Of a stretch of 34,612 nucleotides of DNA, positions 24,579 to 33,409 are shown one piece after another. The number at the start of each line of letters is the position of its first letter. The stretch's first letter is position 1. This stretch comes from an uncultured bacterium (GTDB lineage: Bacteria > Bacteroidota > Bacteroidia > Chitinophagales > Chitinophagaceae). Location of the stretch: positions 1 to 34,612 of the forward strand of contig CAJBBV010000195.1 of the NCBI GenBank assembly GCA_903951405.1, read 5' to 3'. Below the pieces are notes generated by a model that saw nothing but the letters and a program-made list of their open reading frames with translations, searched no databases and was not told where the DNA came from. A program made the position numbers and the translations under genes.

Positions 24579-27143
24579 TTATTGATTTAGAAGATAAACA
24601 GGAAGATTTTCTTTGGTAGCATGAGTGATGTGGTTGGTTTCCATTTCATTTGAAGACTCTAGAAACTCTTCCATATTCTTGATATAGCTAATTTCTTCAG
24701 ATTTGGTTATTGGTTCATAGTGTTCAAAAGCACCATCTTTAAATAAATAAAATTTTTGATCAAATGGGTTCATGGCAATAATGTGTACCCATTCGTTTTT
24801 ATACCATTCAAAAACATCAGGGGAAGAATTAATGGCTTTCAAGACTATCTCGGGACGATGTTCAACGATAACAAGTAGTCGAACAGGATCATGAACTTCA
24901 ATCATCTGCCAAGGCAGGCCTGGCCTTAAATCGCCATCACTACTATTAGCAACTCCAAACAAGCCCATTACATTATGTGGAAGTTTTGTGCCTGCTCCCA
25001 TTTTCAAGTTATCTACTCTGCTGAAATAATACTCTAAGTTGATCCCGCCGCACACTAAGCCAATAGGGCGCATTACATTTGAAAGAATTTCCCCACTTGG
25101 GTCGGTAGTATAGTCATAGCTATTTAGAAATGCTCTTCTGTCTAAGAAGAGGCCTTTACTCGTTTTTCTTCTACCAACTATAGCAAGTGTGTTGGTTCCG
25201 TGACCAAGCTCAGGCCTTGGCTCAAATAGTGATACTGAACGTTTTTGAATGGCTTGTCTTATTTGATTTAGATCTTGTTTTGTATCTATTGAAGCAAACC
25301 TTCTACTTCTTTCTTTTGCATTTAGATTTAAAGCGATTTCAAATTTATGTTTATTCTTGACATGTTCAATTTTTACTGAATTAATCAACACATCCTCGTC
25401 ATAATAATCTATAATGTCGGCCGCAGTATCATGCATACTTCCAATGAAGCAAGTATCATTTGGAATAAGGATGCCTTTAGTTGAAAGAATTTCTCTTACT
25501 TTTTTGTTGTTTAAAATGAAGGCTTGAACGCGGGCATTTACAGCACCTGGTCTGCCACTACATGCTCCACAATCATGTGCTCCATGATGAGGATTATTTG
25601 CACTGCTACTTCCATGTGATACAAGATAAATTATGGGGGCGAAATTTTTTATTAATCCAATGCCCCTCAGAAATCCTTCGGCTCTTGTAGCCATTTCATC
25701 GTTAGTGTATCCGATCTGTAATCCATTTTCAATGTCTTTTGGGTCCTTGTTCTCAATACTAAGTTTCGCATATTTATGCATATGTCCAAACGCATTTGAA
25801 ATTGCTGGACTCATCATTGGCTTGAAAAGTGTATTGATTGTTTTTATAAATGCCCAAAAACCAAATACTAAACTATATGCAATCCCTGTCATCATTCCGT
25901 GGGAATCTCTTGAATACAATAGTTCGTTTTTTCTTTCTGCTGTTGTTGAAAATTCTTTTATCAGATATTTTGGTGTAACAGGCGCTGGGCATAATTTATC
26001 ATAAAATTTGGAGTCGTGTTGTTGGAAATAAAATTCAACTCCAAAAAAACCTGGCGCACCCATTGTTTCACAATTTGGATCTGTCGCTTCAATATGTCGT
26101 CTAAGTGAACATTCTCTTTCATCAATGCAAAATATTGCTTGAAATGATTTTTGTAATGTATCTTCTTTATCTAGTTCATTTCTTTTTTTGTTAAATACTT
26201 GAATTCCCTTCAGAACCGTGTCATAGTAACTCCATTCAAAAGCATCTTGCCAGAGTTCAATTACTTCAGAAAATTCTGATTTGTTAACATCCTCAAATAA
26301 TAACGTAGGCTTTTCTTTAATAAAATTAGCCAAGGGTTTTCTGCTATCACCAAGTATTGCTGTAATAGTATCTAATTCAATTAACAGTTCAAATTCGACT
26401 AATTCCTTGAATGTTATTATTTTCTTATCTAATAATGTTTGTGGATTGTCTTCTACCGATGAAACAAAACCACTCCAGCCATTGTGAGCAAAGTGACTAT
26501 CAAATAGATATTGTTCAAAATATTGGGAATCGCCAACTATTTCTTTTAGTAGTGATTCAATAGAGTATGAGCCATTTGTGAAAAGTTCACGGATGGCTTT
26601 AGTTTTAAAAAAACTGACTAAGCTTTTTTGCTCTAGTTCTTTTATGCTTTCTATAAAGCTTTTGTTTTGAATAGGGAACCTGTCTATAGCAACCCCTTGA
26701 TCTAAAAAAACACATAATATTCTGAATAGTCTAGGATGAACTAATCCATCAAGATCTATTTTGTATACATCCTTCCATAACTTTCTGATTTGTCCGATTC
26801 TAGGGTGTTTTATAATATTATAGTGTACGTGTATCATTTTTTCCAACCATACATCAATGTTTTTATTTTTTTTTGAAATTATATTTATAATAATTTCTTC
26901 TTTAATCCTTCCCGTGGCATAAAGCTCTCTGTATTCGTTAAGTTCTAGGTGCACATGGTATCCAAAAATATTTGATGCTTTAAATATGGCATCATAAAAT
27001 TTCATGTGTTGAAAGGCGTGCAGTGAATTATGATGAATGAAATCCTTGAGTGCCTGCTGAGATGGTAAATAATGTTTCAACTCACTTAAAATACGATCTG
27101 TATTGAATTGAGCAGAAGAACTATTTTCTTTGTACGTATCCAT
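24579..27143 (-). CDS. dabA: DabA: DUF2309 carbonic-anhydrase-like subunit of a DAB system
   Basis: An 854-residue protein of the DUF2309/DabA family. It carries the four expected zinc-site residues: Cys339 and Asp341 in AIFCIDERE, and His510 and Cys525 in HGSSSANNPHHGAHDCGAC. The 15-residue His-Cys spacing equals that of the characterised Halothiobacillus protein as I recall it (His524/Cys539). Other family marks are ETMGAPGFFGVEFYF, EGFLRGIGL, and the C-terminal GLPWQMIEVHDPVRL. There is no signal peptide or long span, so it is probably membrane-associated through DabB. It is flanked by sulP and dabB in one operon. Heterotrophs use such systems to keep bicarbonate for carboxylases when CO2 is low. 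Confidence 0.93.
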   Translation of the reverse strand: MDTYKENSSSAQFNTDRILSELKHYLPSQQALKDFIHHNSLHAFQHMKFYDAIFKASNIFGYHVHLELNEYRELYATGRIKEEIIINIISKKNKNIDVWLEKMIHVHYNIIKHPRIGQIRKLWKDVYKIDLDGLVHPRLFRILCVFLDQGVAIDRFPIQNKSFIESIKELEQKSLVSFFKTKAIRELFTNGSYSIESLLKEIVGDSQYFEQYLFDSHFAHNGWSGFVSSVEDNPQTLLDKKIITFKELVEFELLIELDTITAILGDSRKPLANFIKEKPTLLFEDVNKSEFSEVIELWQDAFEWSYYDTVLKGIQVFNKKRNELDKEDTLQKSFQAIFCIDERECSLRRHIEATDPNCETMGAPGFFGVEFYFQQHDSKFYDKLCPAPVTPKYLIKEFSTTAERKNELLYSRDSHGMMTGIAYSLVFGFWAFIKTINTLFKPMMSPAISNAFGHMHKYAKLSIENKDPKDIENGLQIGYTNDEMATRAEGFLRGIGLIKNFAPIIYLVSHGSSSANNPHHGAHDCGACSGRPGAVNARVQAFILNNKKVREILSTKGILIPNDTCFIGSMHDTAADIIDYYDEDVLINSVKIEHVKNKHKFEIALNLNAKERSRRFASIDTKQDLNQIRQAIQKRSVSLFEPRPELGHGTNTLAIVGRRKTSKGLFLDRRAFLNSYDYTTDPSGEILSNVMRPIGLVCGGINLEYYFSRVDNLKMGAGTKLPHNVMGLFGVANSSDGDLRPGLPWQMIEVHDPVRLLVIVEHRPEIVLKAINSSPDVFEWYKNEWVHIIAMNPFDQKFYLFKDGAFEHYEPITKSEEISYIKNMEEFLESSNEMETNHITHATKENLPVYLLNQ

Positions 27144-27193
27144 ATTATAGGCTAATTCAAGTATGAAATAAGTTCTATGTGTAGACCAAACTT

Positions 27194-28777
27194 TTAACCT
27201 TGCTTCATTGTAGAATAATCATACTCTGCATTTTCCATTTTGTATGCAGGTCGGAAATTGATCAATTTTACTTTGATATTTTTATCCTTAGAGCCAAAAT
27301 CGACAAAGTTGCGTATGAGTTCTAAGACGTCATGATCTATATATACAGTATGAGCCGCATTGATAATAAGTTTACTATTGTTTGGTAAATTTGACAATGA
27401 CTGCTTGATCATGGCTTTATTCAAGAACGACACTTCTTGCGCCAAGTCGATTTGAGTTGTTTCGCTATCATTGTGGTGTTCTTTATTAAAAAAGTAAGCT
27501 AATTTCATATTTCCTCTGAGGATGAAGTATATGCTAAATGCCAATCCAATGCCTACTCCTTTTAAAAGATCTGTAAAAACAACTGCAACTACGGTAACTA
27601 CAAATGGAATGAATTGTTGTTTGCCTGCATTCCATACATGACGAAAAGTTTTTACACTAGCAAGTTTAAAACCAATCATTATTAGAATTGCAGCAAGACT
27701 TGCCATAGGAATTTTGTTGAGCAGGCTAGGGATAGTTAAAACTGCAACTAGAAGAAATAGACCATGAAAAATAGCTGATAGTTTTGTTTTTGCTCCTGCA
27801 TTCACATTTGCACTTGTTCTAACAATAACCGATGTCATGGGCAATCCCCCAATTAGTCCAGACAGCATATTGCCAATTCCCTGTGCCCTTAGCTCTGCAT
27901 TTGAACTCGAAAATCGTTTTAATGGATCCATCTTGTCTCCTGCTTCTAAGCAAAGAAGTGTCTCAATGCTTGCAACAATTGCAATTGTAATACCAACAAC
28001 CCATACGCTTGGGTTTGTAAACCCTGATATTGAAGGAAGAGTAAATTGTGTAAAGAATTCATTTAGTGAACTGGCTTTTGGCAGCATAACTAATTGTTCA
28101 TTAGGTATCGCTAATGATGGGAAAGCTGTAATAAAAAATTCGTTCAAGGCAATGCCTGAAGCAACTGCAACTAGAGCACCAGGTATAGCCTTTATTTTTT
28201 TTAATGCTGATATATTATTGAATGCATAAATAATGAATAGTGAGGTAGCCGTAACAATTATTGCACCCAGATGTGCAAAGTTGAAGGAGTGTAATATGTT
28301 AGTGACAAAACCATAATCTTCTTTTAAAATCTCATATGAGAAAAATTGACCATCATTGATAGTGCCGTAGCCAATGGCATGTGGTAATTCTTTTTTTATG
28401 ATGATAATACCAATGGCAACCAGCATGCCTTCGATGACGCTAGTAGGGAAGTAGCTAGAAATGCCTCCTGCTTTTGCCAATCCTAAAGTAAGTTGAATAA
28501 GGCCTGCAATGACGACTGCGGCTAAAAAAGTTTCATAGCCTAAATCGGTAATGGCTAGAAGAATAATGGCAATTAGACCTGCTGCTGGTCCGGATACACT
28601 AACATGTGATTTACTCAAAACCCCAACAACTATTCCTCCTATTACCCCTGTGATGATTCCTGCGAATGGGGGAGCCCCGCTTGCTACTGATATTCCCAGA
28701 CAAAGTGGTAGTGCTACTAAAAAAACTACCATTCCCGACAACGCATCTGCTTTAATATCTGTAAAGATTGTTTTCAT
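27194..28777 (-). CDS. SulP-family anion transporter with STAS domain
   Basis: A 527-residue inner-membrane transporter of the SLC26/SulP family. Hydrophobic spans cover about residues 10-410. Signatures are GMVVFLVALPLCLGIS near the start, SHVSVSGPAAGL, and the block GIGNMLSGLIGGLPMTSVIVRTSAN. A C-terminal STAS domain occupies about 440-515. It is 6 bp downstream of the carbonic anhydrase and 50 bp upstream of dabA. Family members carry sulfate, bicarbonate or other anions; with these neighbours bicarbonate (as in BicA) is the best guess, but the sequence alone does not decide it. Confidence 0.92.
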   Translation of the reverse strand: MKTIFTDIKADALSGMVVFLVALPLCLGISVASGAPPFAGIITGVIGGIVVGVLSKSHVSVSGPAAGLIAIILLAITDLGYETFLAAVVIAGLIQLTLGLAKAGGISSYFPTSVIEGMLVAIGIIIIKKELPHAIGYGTINDGQFFSYEILKEDYGFVTNILHSFNFAHLGAIIVTATSLFIIYAFNNISALKKIKAIPGALVAVASGIALNEFFITAFPSLAIPNEQLVMLPKASSLNEFFTQFTLPSISGFTNPSVWVVGITIAIVASIETLLCLEAGDKMDPLKRFSSSNAELRAQGIGNMLSGLIGGLPMTSVIVRTSANVNAGAKTKLSAIFHGLFLLVAVLTIPSLLNKIPMASLAAILIMIGFKLASVKTFRHVWNAGKQQFIPFVVTVVAVVFTDLLKGVGIGLAFSIYFILRGNMKLAYFFNKEHHNDSETTQIDLAQEVSFLNKAMIKQSLSNLPNNSKLIINAAHTVYIDHDVLELIRNFVDFGSKDKNIKVKLINFRPAYKMENAEYDYSTMKQG

Positions 28778-28783
28778 ATATAA

Positions 28784-29446
28784 TTAAATATTAGCCTTTG
28801 CAGTGTTACTTACTTTGGTTTTTTTTGCGATGTTTTTGAAAAAGTCAACAATTCCAGTATTGACATTATATACGGCACCTATAATTCCTAAATCACCCTT
28901 TGTAAATAAGTCTTTGATTATTTCACTACCTGTTATAATTTCTTCAAGACTATTTTCAACATTAGCATATGAAACATTTTCATTAAATAAATAATTACTA
29001 TCGTCCATGAGCATAGCTTTGCTTATAGAAGGTTGTATCCTATCTAGTAGCTCAGTAATATGCCCGTCTTTAACACCTTTTTTAGCACTGTCGATTGCGC
29101 CACATTCTGTATGACCTAATACAACAAGCACTTTTGATCCGACATATTTCACGGCGTATTCAATGCTTGCTATGATATCATTGTTTACGATATTGCCAGC
29201 TATACGAATGCTAAAAAGATCTCCTAGCCCTTGATCAAATATCAATTCGACTGAAGTGCGAGAGTCCATACAACTTAATATAACTGCAAAAGGGTATTGA
29301 CCATCTCTTGTTTCATTTATCATTTCCAAATGATCATGATCTTTATTAAGTGAATGAATAAATCGTTGATTTCCTTCAACTAACAGATTGAATCCTTGTT
29401 CAGGTGTAAGTTGTTCGAGAAATTCTTTAGAATGTTTTTTCATCAT
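28784..29446 (-). CDS. Beta-class carbonic anhydrase
   Basis: A zinc enzyme converting CO2 and bicarbonate. From the ATG at 29446 the product has 220 residues; the frame is open 15 bp further to a TTG at 29461, which I do not favour. Zinc ligands are Cys59 and (in the closed form) Asp61 in CMDSR, and His112 and Cys115 in GHTECGA. FSIRIAGNIV follows the first motif as in the family. No signal peptide, so it is cytoplasmic. It is the first gene of the operon with sulP, dabA and dabB. A cytoplasmic carbonic anhydrase would dissipate a bicarbonate pool, so its place in this operon suggests it supplies the substrate of a carboxylase or balances pools. Confidence 0.92.
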   Translation of the reverse strand: MMKKHSKEFLEQLTPEQGFNLLVEGNQRFIHSLNKDHDHLEMINETRDGQYPFAVILSCMDSRTSVELIFDQGLGDLFSIRIAGNIVNNDIIASIEYAVKYVGSKVLVVLGHTECGAIDSAKKGVKDGHITELLDRIQPSISKAMLMDDSNYLFNENVSYANVENSLEEIITGSEIIKDLFTKGDLGIIGAVYNVNTGIVDFFKNIAKKTKVSNTAKANI

Positions 29447-29568
29447 ATAGTAGTTTCTCAAATACCTTTAATGTATTTGATGTTAATAAAAAATAGAATA
29501 TAATAAGAGTTTTTTAAACTCCAATAAAATTTATGAACTGTAGGGATTCTGAATAGTGTAGTCTATGC

Positions 29569-29943
29569 CTAAGCATTGCAGTTTGGCGGGGGCACTAGAA
29601 GCTCTCCGTGATAAGCATGATAGAGTTTAGTCTTGTTAGTTTCGAAGTAAGATACTTTTTGTATATGGTTTGTTTCAAATTCAGAAGGATTGTGTACGAA
29701 CTTTTCGATACTATTATCGTTTGCAGGGGCGTCTTCTTCGTTGGTATTGCTATTTAAGAGGTTTGATGCCCCATCTTCGGAGTCATCAATAGGATGGGGT
29801 GTATTTTGTTCAGGTGTATTTTGAGAAAATTCCTGAGTGAAAAATGCTATAGGGGTGCTAATAGTTAAAGCTATTACAGCAAGTAAGAGTAAGCTTGCGT
29901 TTATTTTTTTTATTGCGTTGTATATATTCCTATTTTTTCTCAC
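29569..29943 (-). CDS. Unknown single-span protein upstream of the DAB operon
   Basis: A 124-residue protein that I do not recognise. It starts with GTG (no ATG upstream in frame). Residues about 15-36 are hydrophobic (ASLLLLAVIALTISTPIAFF) and could be a signal or anchor. The middle (40-85) is Asn/Glu/Asp/Pro-rich and disordered. The C-terminus is more ordered and ends in the striking HGELLVPPPNCNA. It is 107-122 bp upstream of the carbonic anhydrase gene on the same strand, so it may be co-transcribed. Codon use looks like its neighbours. Confidence 0.7.
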   Translation of the reverse strand: MRKNRNIYNAIKKINASLLLLAVIALTISTPIAFFTQEFSQNTPEQNTPHPIDDSEDGASNLLNSNTNEEDAPANDNSIEKFVHNPSEFETNHIQKVSYFETNKTKLYHAYHGELLVPPPNCNA

Positions 29944-30135
29944 TAACTGTAAAATGTATTTATGGAGAGTGAAATTACATCAATTAAGTTGATGAATTGC
30001 AATTGATTTTTAATTTTATTTGATATAATTATTATGTTTTAAATAATATGGGGCCGATTTTTTTGTTCAAATTTAAAACAGTCTAAATGAAATATTGACT
30101 TGATTGTTCAATTGCTATTAATTATAAAAATTTTG

Positions 30136-30891
30136 TTAAATATTCAAGCCTCCGCAAGCGCTGATAACCTGTCCGGTGATATAGCTACTCATATCTGACG
30201 CTAGGAATAGGGTTGTATTGCCTATTTCTTCTGCTGTACCGAATCTTCCAAGGGGTATTTTAGCTAAAAATGCTTCTGCCGCAGCGCCTTCTTTAAGATA
30301 ATGAGTCATATCTGTTTCAACGAAACCTGGAGCAATGGCATTCACCCTAACATTTCTACTTCCTAATTCAAGCGCAATGGATTTAGTGAATCCAATTATA
30401 CCAGCCTTGCTCGCAGCATAACTTCCTTGTCCCGCATTTCCACGAACGCCAACAATAGAGCTCATATTGATAATAGATCCTTTTTTTGATTTCATCATAG
30501 GGCGAATCACTTGCTTTGTCATATTGAATACACTTTTGAGGTTGACGTTCATCACCTCATCCCATTGCTCTGGGGTCATGCGGAGCAGCAAATTATCTTT
30601 TGAAATTCCAGCATTGTTAACGCAAATATCAACTGTGCCAAATTCTTTTACTACATCATTTACAAACGACTCTGCTTGCTGATAGTCTCCGGCATTGCTT
30701 TTCCACGCTTTTGCCTTTACGCCTAACAGCTCAAGTTTATTCACTAGAGTGGTTGCTTTTTCTGCACTACTGTCACTAACATAAGTAAATGCAATATGGG
30801 CGCCATGTTCGGCTAATTTTATGGCAATTGATTCACCGATTCCGCGTGCTGCGCCAGTAATTATAGCAACTTTATTTTCAAGTAATTTCAT
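30136..30891 (-). CDS. fabG: 3-oxoacyl-[acyl-carrier-protein] reductase
   Basis: A 251-residue NADPH-dependent short-chain dehydrogenase that reduces beta-ketoacyl-ACP in fatty acid synthesis. The cofactor motif TGAARGIG is at 12-19 and NNAG at 92-95. The catalytic triad is Ser145, Tyr158 and Lys162 (GSYAASKAG), and IAPGFVETDM and the C-terminal GGLNI are as in FabG. Length is normal. It is 70 bp downstream of the GH3-like gene, probably the last gene of that unit. Bacteroidota can have several FabG-like genes, but this one is close to the canonical form. Confidence 0.9.
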   Translation of the reverse strand: MKLLENKVAIITGAARGIGESIAIKLAEHGAHIAFTYVSDSSAEKATTLVNKLELLGVKAKAWKSNAGDYQQAESFVNDVVKEFGTVDICVNNAGISKDNLLLRMTPEQWDEVMNVNLKSVFNMTKQVIRPMMKSKKGSIINMSSIVGVRGNAGQGSYAASKAGIIGFTKSIALELGSRNVRVNAIAPGFVETDMTHYLKEGAAAEAFLAKIPLGRFGTAEEIGNTTLFLASDMSSYITGQVISACGGLNI

Positions 30892-30961
30892 TGTTTCAGA
30901 TTTTGTGCAAGATAATTAAAAGATGTTAGACATCAGATGTGTCGGGTAGACTACTATTGAT

Positions 30962-32485
30962 CTACTTTTGGAATTGTGAATTGATCAATGATGCAATTTC
31001 TTCAATAATGATGCGATCATTACTTAGTCTTGGTATTTTGTGCTGACCGCCCAACTTATTTTTATATTTCAGCCATTGAGAAAAAATTCCACGAGGCAAT
31101 GATTTGATTATGGGTTCTCTCAGGGCAATATTTTTATACCGCTTTGCTTCGTAATCACTATTCAGTTTTTTTAGTTCTTCGTCAAGTATAGAAGCAAATT
31201 TTTTTAAATCGGAAGGCTCATTTTCAAATTCAATCAACCATTCATGTGCCCCGTTTCCATCCTCGCTGAAGTAAACTGGCCCTGCTGTATAATCGCTTAA
31301 CAAGGCATTTGCTTGGGAACAGGCTTCAGCCATTGCTCTATCTGCATTATCTATAATTAATTCTTCTCCAAATGCGTTTATGAATAATTTGAGCCGCCCA
31401 CTTACTTTTATCCGGAATGGGTTTTTGGTGGTAAATTGAATAGTATCACCAACTAAGTATCGCCAAAGGCCACCATTGGTTGTAATAACAGGGGCATAGT
31501 GCTGGCCTAATTCTACATCTTTCAACCCAATAGTTCTTGGCTCATCTTTTCCATATTCTTCTACTGGCATAAATTCATAAAATATTCCATGGTCTAGGAA
31601 AAGCAACATTCCGTCTGATCCAGGAATATCTTGTGCAGCAAAAAATCCTTCACTGGCATTATACATTTCGAGATAGTGTATGTTTTCGCCAATTAGTTTT
31701 TTGAATTGTTCTTTATAAGGGTGAAAAGACACTCCGCCATGTATGTATAATTCTAGCGAGGGCCATACTTCTTTCATGTTTCTCTTGCCAGAAATATCCA
31801 GAATTCGTTGAAATAATAACATTGTCCATGTGGGCACCCCTGAAACAGACGTTACATTTTCATTCGTGGTTGTTTCAGCGAGCATTTCAAGTTTGCTTTC
31901 CCATTCATCCATCAAGGCAATGCGAAGGTCTGGAGTTCTGATCCATTGACCCCAGAAAGGGGTATTCTGCATGAGTACCGCACTGAGGTCGCCATAATGG
32001 GCTTCTTCATGTAGGGTGCTAATAGAGTGGCTACCTCCAACTACTAATCCTTTCCCTGTTAAGAGATCAGACTCGGGGTTAAACATATAATAAAGTGATA
32101 GTACATCTTTTGCGGCCTTAAAATGTCCATCTACCAAACTTTCTTGACTTACCGGAATGAATTTGCTTTTGTCTGAAGTGGTTCCACTGCTTTTGGCAAA
32201 CCAGTTGATTGGGGTATTCCAAAGTAAATTCTGTTCCCCGGCCATGATACGTTCTACATAAGGTCTTATATCATGGTATTCATGGATGGGTATTGCTTGC
32301 TTGAATGTTTTGGTGGTGAATAGCTTTGAAAATTCATACAGCCTTCCAAACTCTGTGTATTGTGCTGTTGTAACGAGGTCCTGCAACACTTCCCGTTGTG
32401 CTGAAATAGGATGTTGCATCCAGGCTTCAATTCGCCATGAGCGCAACCTCGCCAAGGTGGATATGGCAGGGCTTAGTAGTTTCAT
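30962..32485 (-). CDS. GH3-family acyl-adenylating enzyme
   Basis: A 507-residue protein of the GH3 (auxin-responsive promoter) family, which in plants joins amino acids to acyl acids through an acyl-AMP intermediate. The ATP-binding loop SSGTTSDKSKFIPVS is at about residue 93. YNASEGFFAAQD, the GGLWRYLVGDTIQFT block and a C-terminal lid domain follow. The role in Bacteroidota is not known to me. It begins 14 bp after lptB and ends 70 bp before fabG, so a role in lipid or envelope chemistry is a reasonable inference. Confidence 0.9.
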   Translation of the reverse strand: MKLLSPAISTLARLRSWRIEAWMQHPISAQREVLQDLVTTAQYTEFGRLYEFSKLFTTKTFKQAIPIHEYHDIRPYVERIMAGEQNLLWNTPINWFAKSSGTTSDKSKFIPVSQESLVDGHFKAAKDVLSLYYMFNPESDLLTGKGLVVGGSHSISTLHEEAHYGDLSAVLMQNTPFWGQWIRTPDLRIALMDEWESKLEMLAETTTNENVTSVSGVPTWTMLLFQRILDISGKRNMKEVWPSLELYIHGGVSFHPYKEQFKKLIGENIHYLEMYNASEGFFAAQDIPGSDGMLLFLDHGIFYEFMPVEEYGKDEPRTIGLKDVELGQHYAPVITTNGGLWRYLVGDTIQFTTKNPFRIKVSGRLKLFINAFGEELIIDNADRAMAEACSQANALLSDYTAGPVYFSEDGNGAHEWLIEFENEPSDLKKFASILDEELKKLNSDYEAKRYKNIALREPIIKSLPRGIFSQWLKYKNKLGGQHKIPRLSNDRIIIEEIASLINSQFQK

Positions 32486-32499
32486 GATGTTTTTGAGGC

Positions 32500-33282
32500 T
32501 CAGCGATCTCCGTAAAGGGAATCCTGACGGGCCTCCTCGTGAAGATAATCTTTTCTTTTCAGTTCAAAATTACGTCCAAGATAAAGTCTACGTACATGTT
32601 CATCTTCTGCTAATTCCTCTGCTGTACCATGTTTGAATATTTTGCCTTCAATCAGAAGATAGGCTCGATCGCAGATGGAGAGGGTCTCATTTACATTATG
32701 GTCTGTAATTAGAATACCGATGTTCTTGTATTTTAATTTAGCTACAACGGTTTGAATGTCTTCAACGGCAATGGGGTCTACTCCTGCAAATGGCTCATCC
32801 AATAGAATGAATTTCGGATCAACAGCTAATGCACGAGCGATTTCAGTCCTTCTTCTTTCCCCTCCACTTAGTGAATCGCCATTATTTTTTCTAACATGGG
32901 TTAGTCTAAATTCATTGAGTAGTTCCTCTAATTTGTCTTTCTTTTCTTTCTTGCCTAGTTTGGTCATTTCGAGAACGGCAGCAATATTATCTTCCACGCT
33001 TAGCTTTCTGAAAACAGAGGCCTCTTGTGGCAGATAGCCAATACCCATTTGAGCTCTTTTATACATGGGTAATTTTGTAATGTTGAGGTCATTTAGGTAT
33101 ACCTCGCCTTCATCAGGTTTAATTAAGCCGACAACCATATAAAATGAAGTGGTCTTACCAGCCCCGTTTGGACCTAGCAAGCCTACGATTTGTCCTTGCT
33201 CTACTTCAATAGATACTTGGTTTACAACAGTTCTATTGTGGTATCGTTTAATTAGGCCTTTTGTATGAATAGTGAGGTTCAT
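32500..33282 (-). CDS. lptB: LPS export system ATP-binding protein LptB
   Basis: A 260-residue ABC ATPase that drives lipopolysaccharide transport from the inner membrane (with LptF/LptG). Walker A GPNGAGKT is at 37-44, the Q-loop at Gln86 ([17 protein letters not shown], a strong LptB signature), LSGGE at 138-142, Walker B ILLDE at 159-163, and ITDHNV just after. It is about 20 residues longer than E. coli LptB at the C-terminus ([14 protein letters not shown]). It begins a minus-strand unit with the GH3-like gene; metF is divergent. Confidence 0.95.
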   Translation of the reverse strand: MNLTIHTKGLIKRYHNRTVVNQVSIEVEQGQIVGLLGPNGAGKTTSFYMVVGLIKPDEGEVYLNDLNITKLPMYKRAQMGIGYLPQEASVFRKLSVEDNIAAVLEMTKLGKKEKKDKLEELLNEFRLTHVRKNNGDSLSGGERRRTEIARALAVDPKFILLDEPFAGVDPIAVEDIQTVVAKLKYKNIGILITDHNVNETLSICDRAYLLIEGKIFKHGTAEELAEDEHVRRLYLGRNFELKRKDYLHEEARQDSLYGDR

Positions 33283-33373
33283 TAGTGCAAATTAATCAAA
33301 AAAAGGGCAGTTTCGGTGAGAGGAATTCCTTTTAACAGATTAGACAGATTACCCAAAAAGGGGATAGTTTATG

Positions 33374-33381
33374 TATTTTTG
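33374..33381 (+). promoter_or_regulatory. Putative metF -7 element
   Basis: TATTTTTG matches TAnnTTTG and lies 28 bp before the metF start codon. No good -33 element is seen. The divergent lptB starts at 33282, so its promoter must share this 127-bp gap. Confidence 0.5.
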
Positions 33382-33409
33382 CCCCGTTATTAAAATGTAA
33401 TTCAGTAGC

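Noticed and set aside
29447-29461. TTG start of the carbonic anhydrase at 29461
   Set aside because: Two ATG codons follow within 18 bp and the family normally begins near there; the TTG has no ribosome-binding support.
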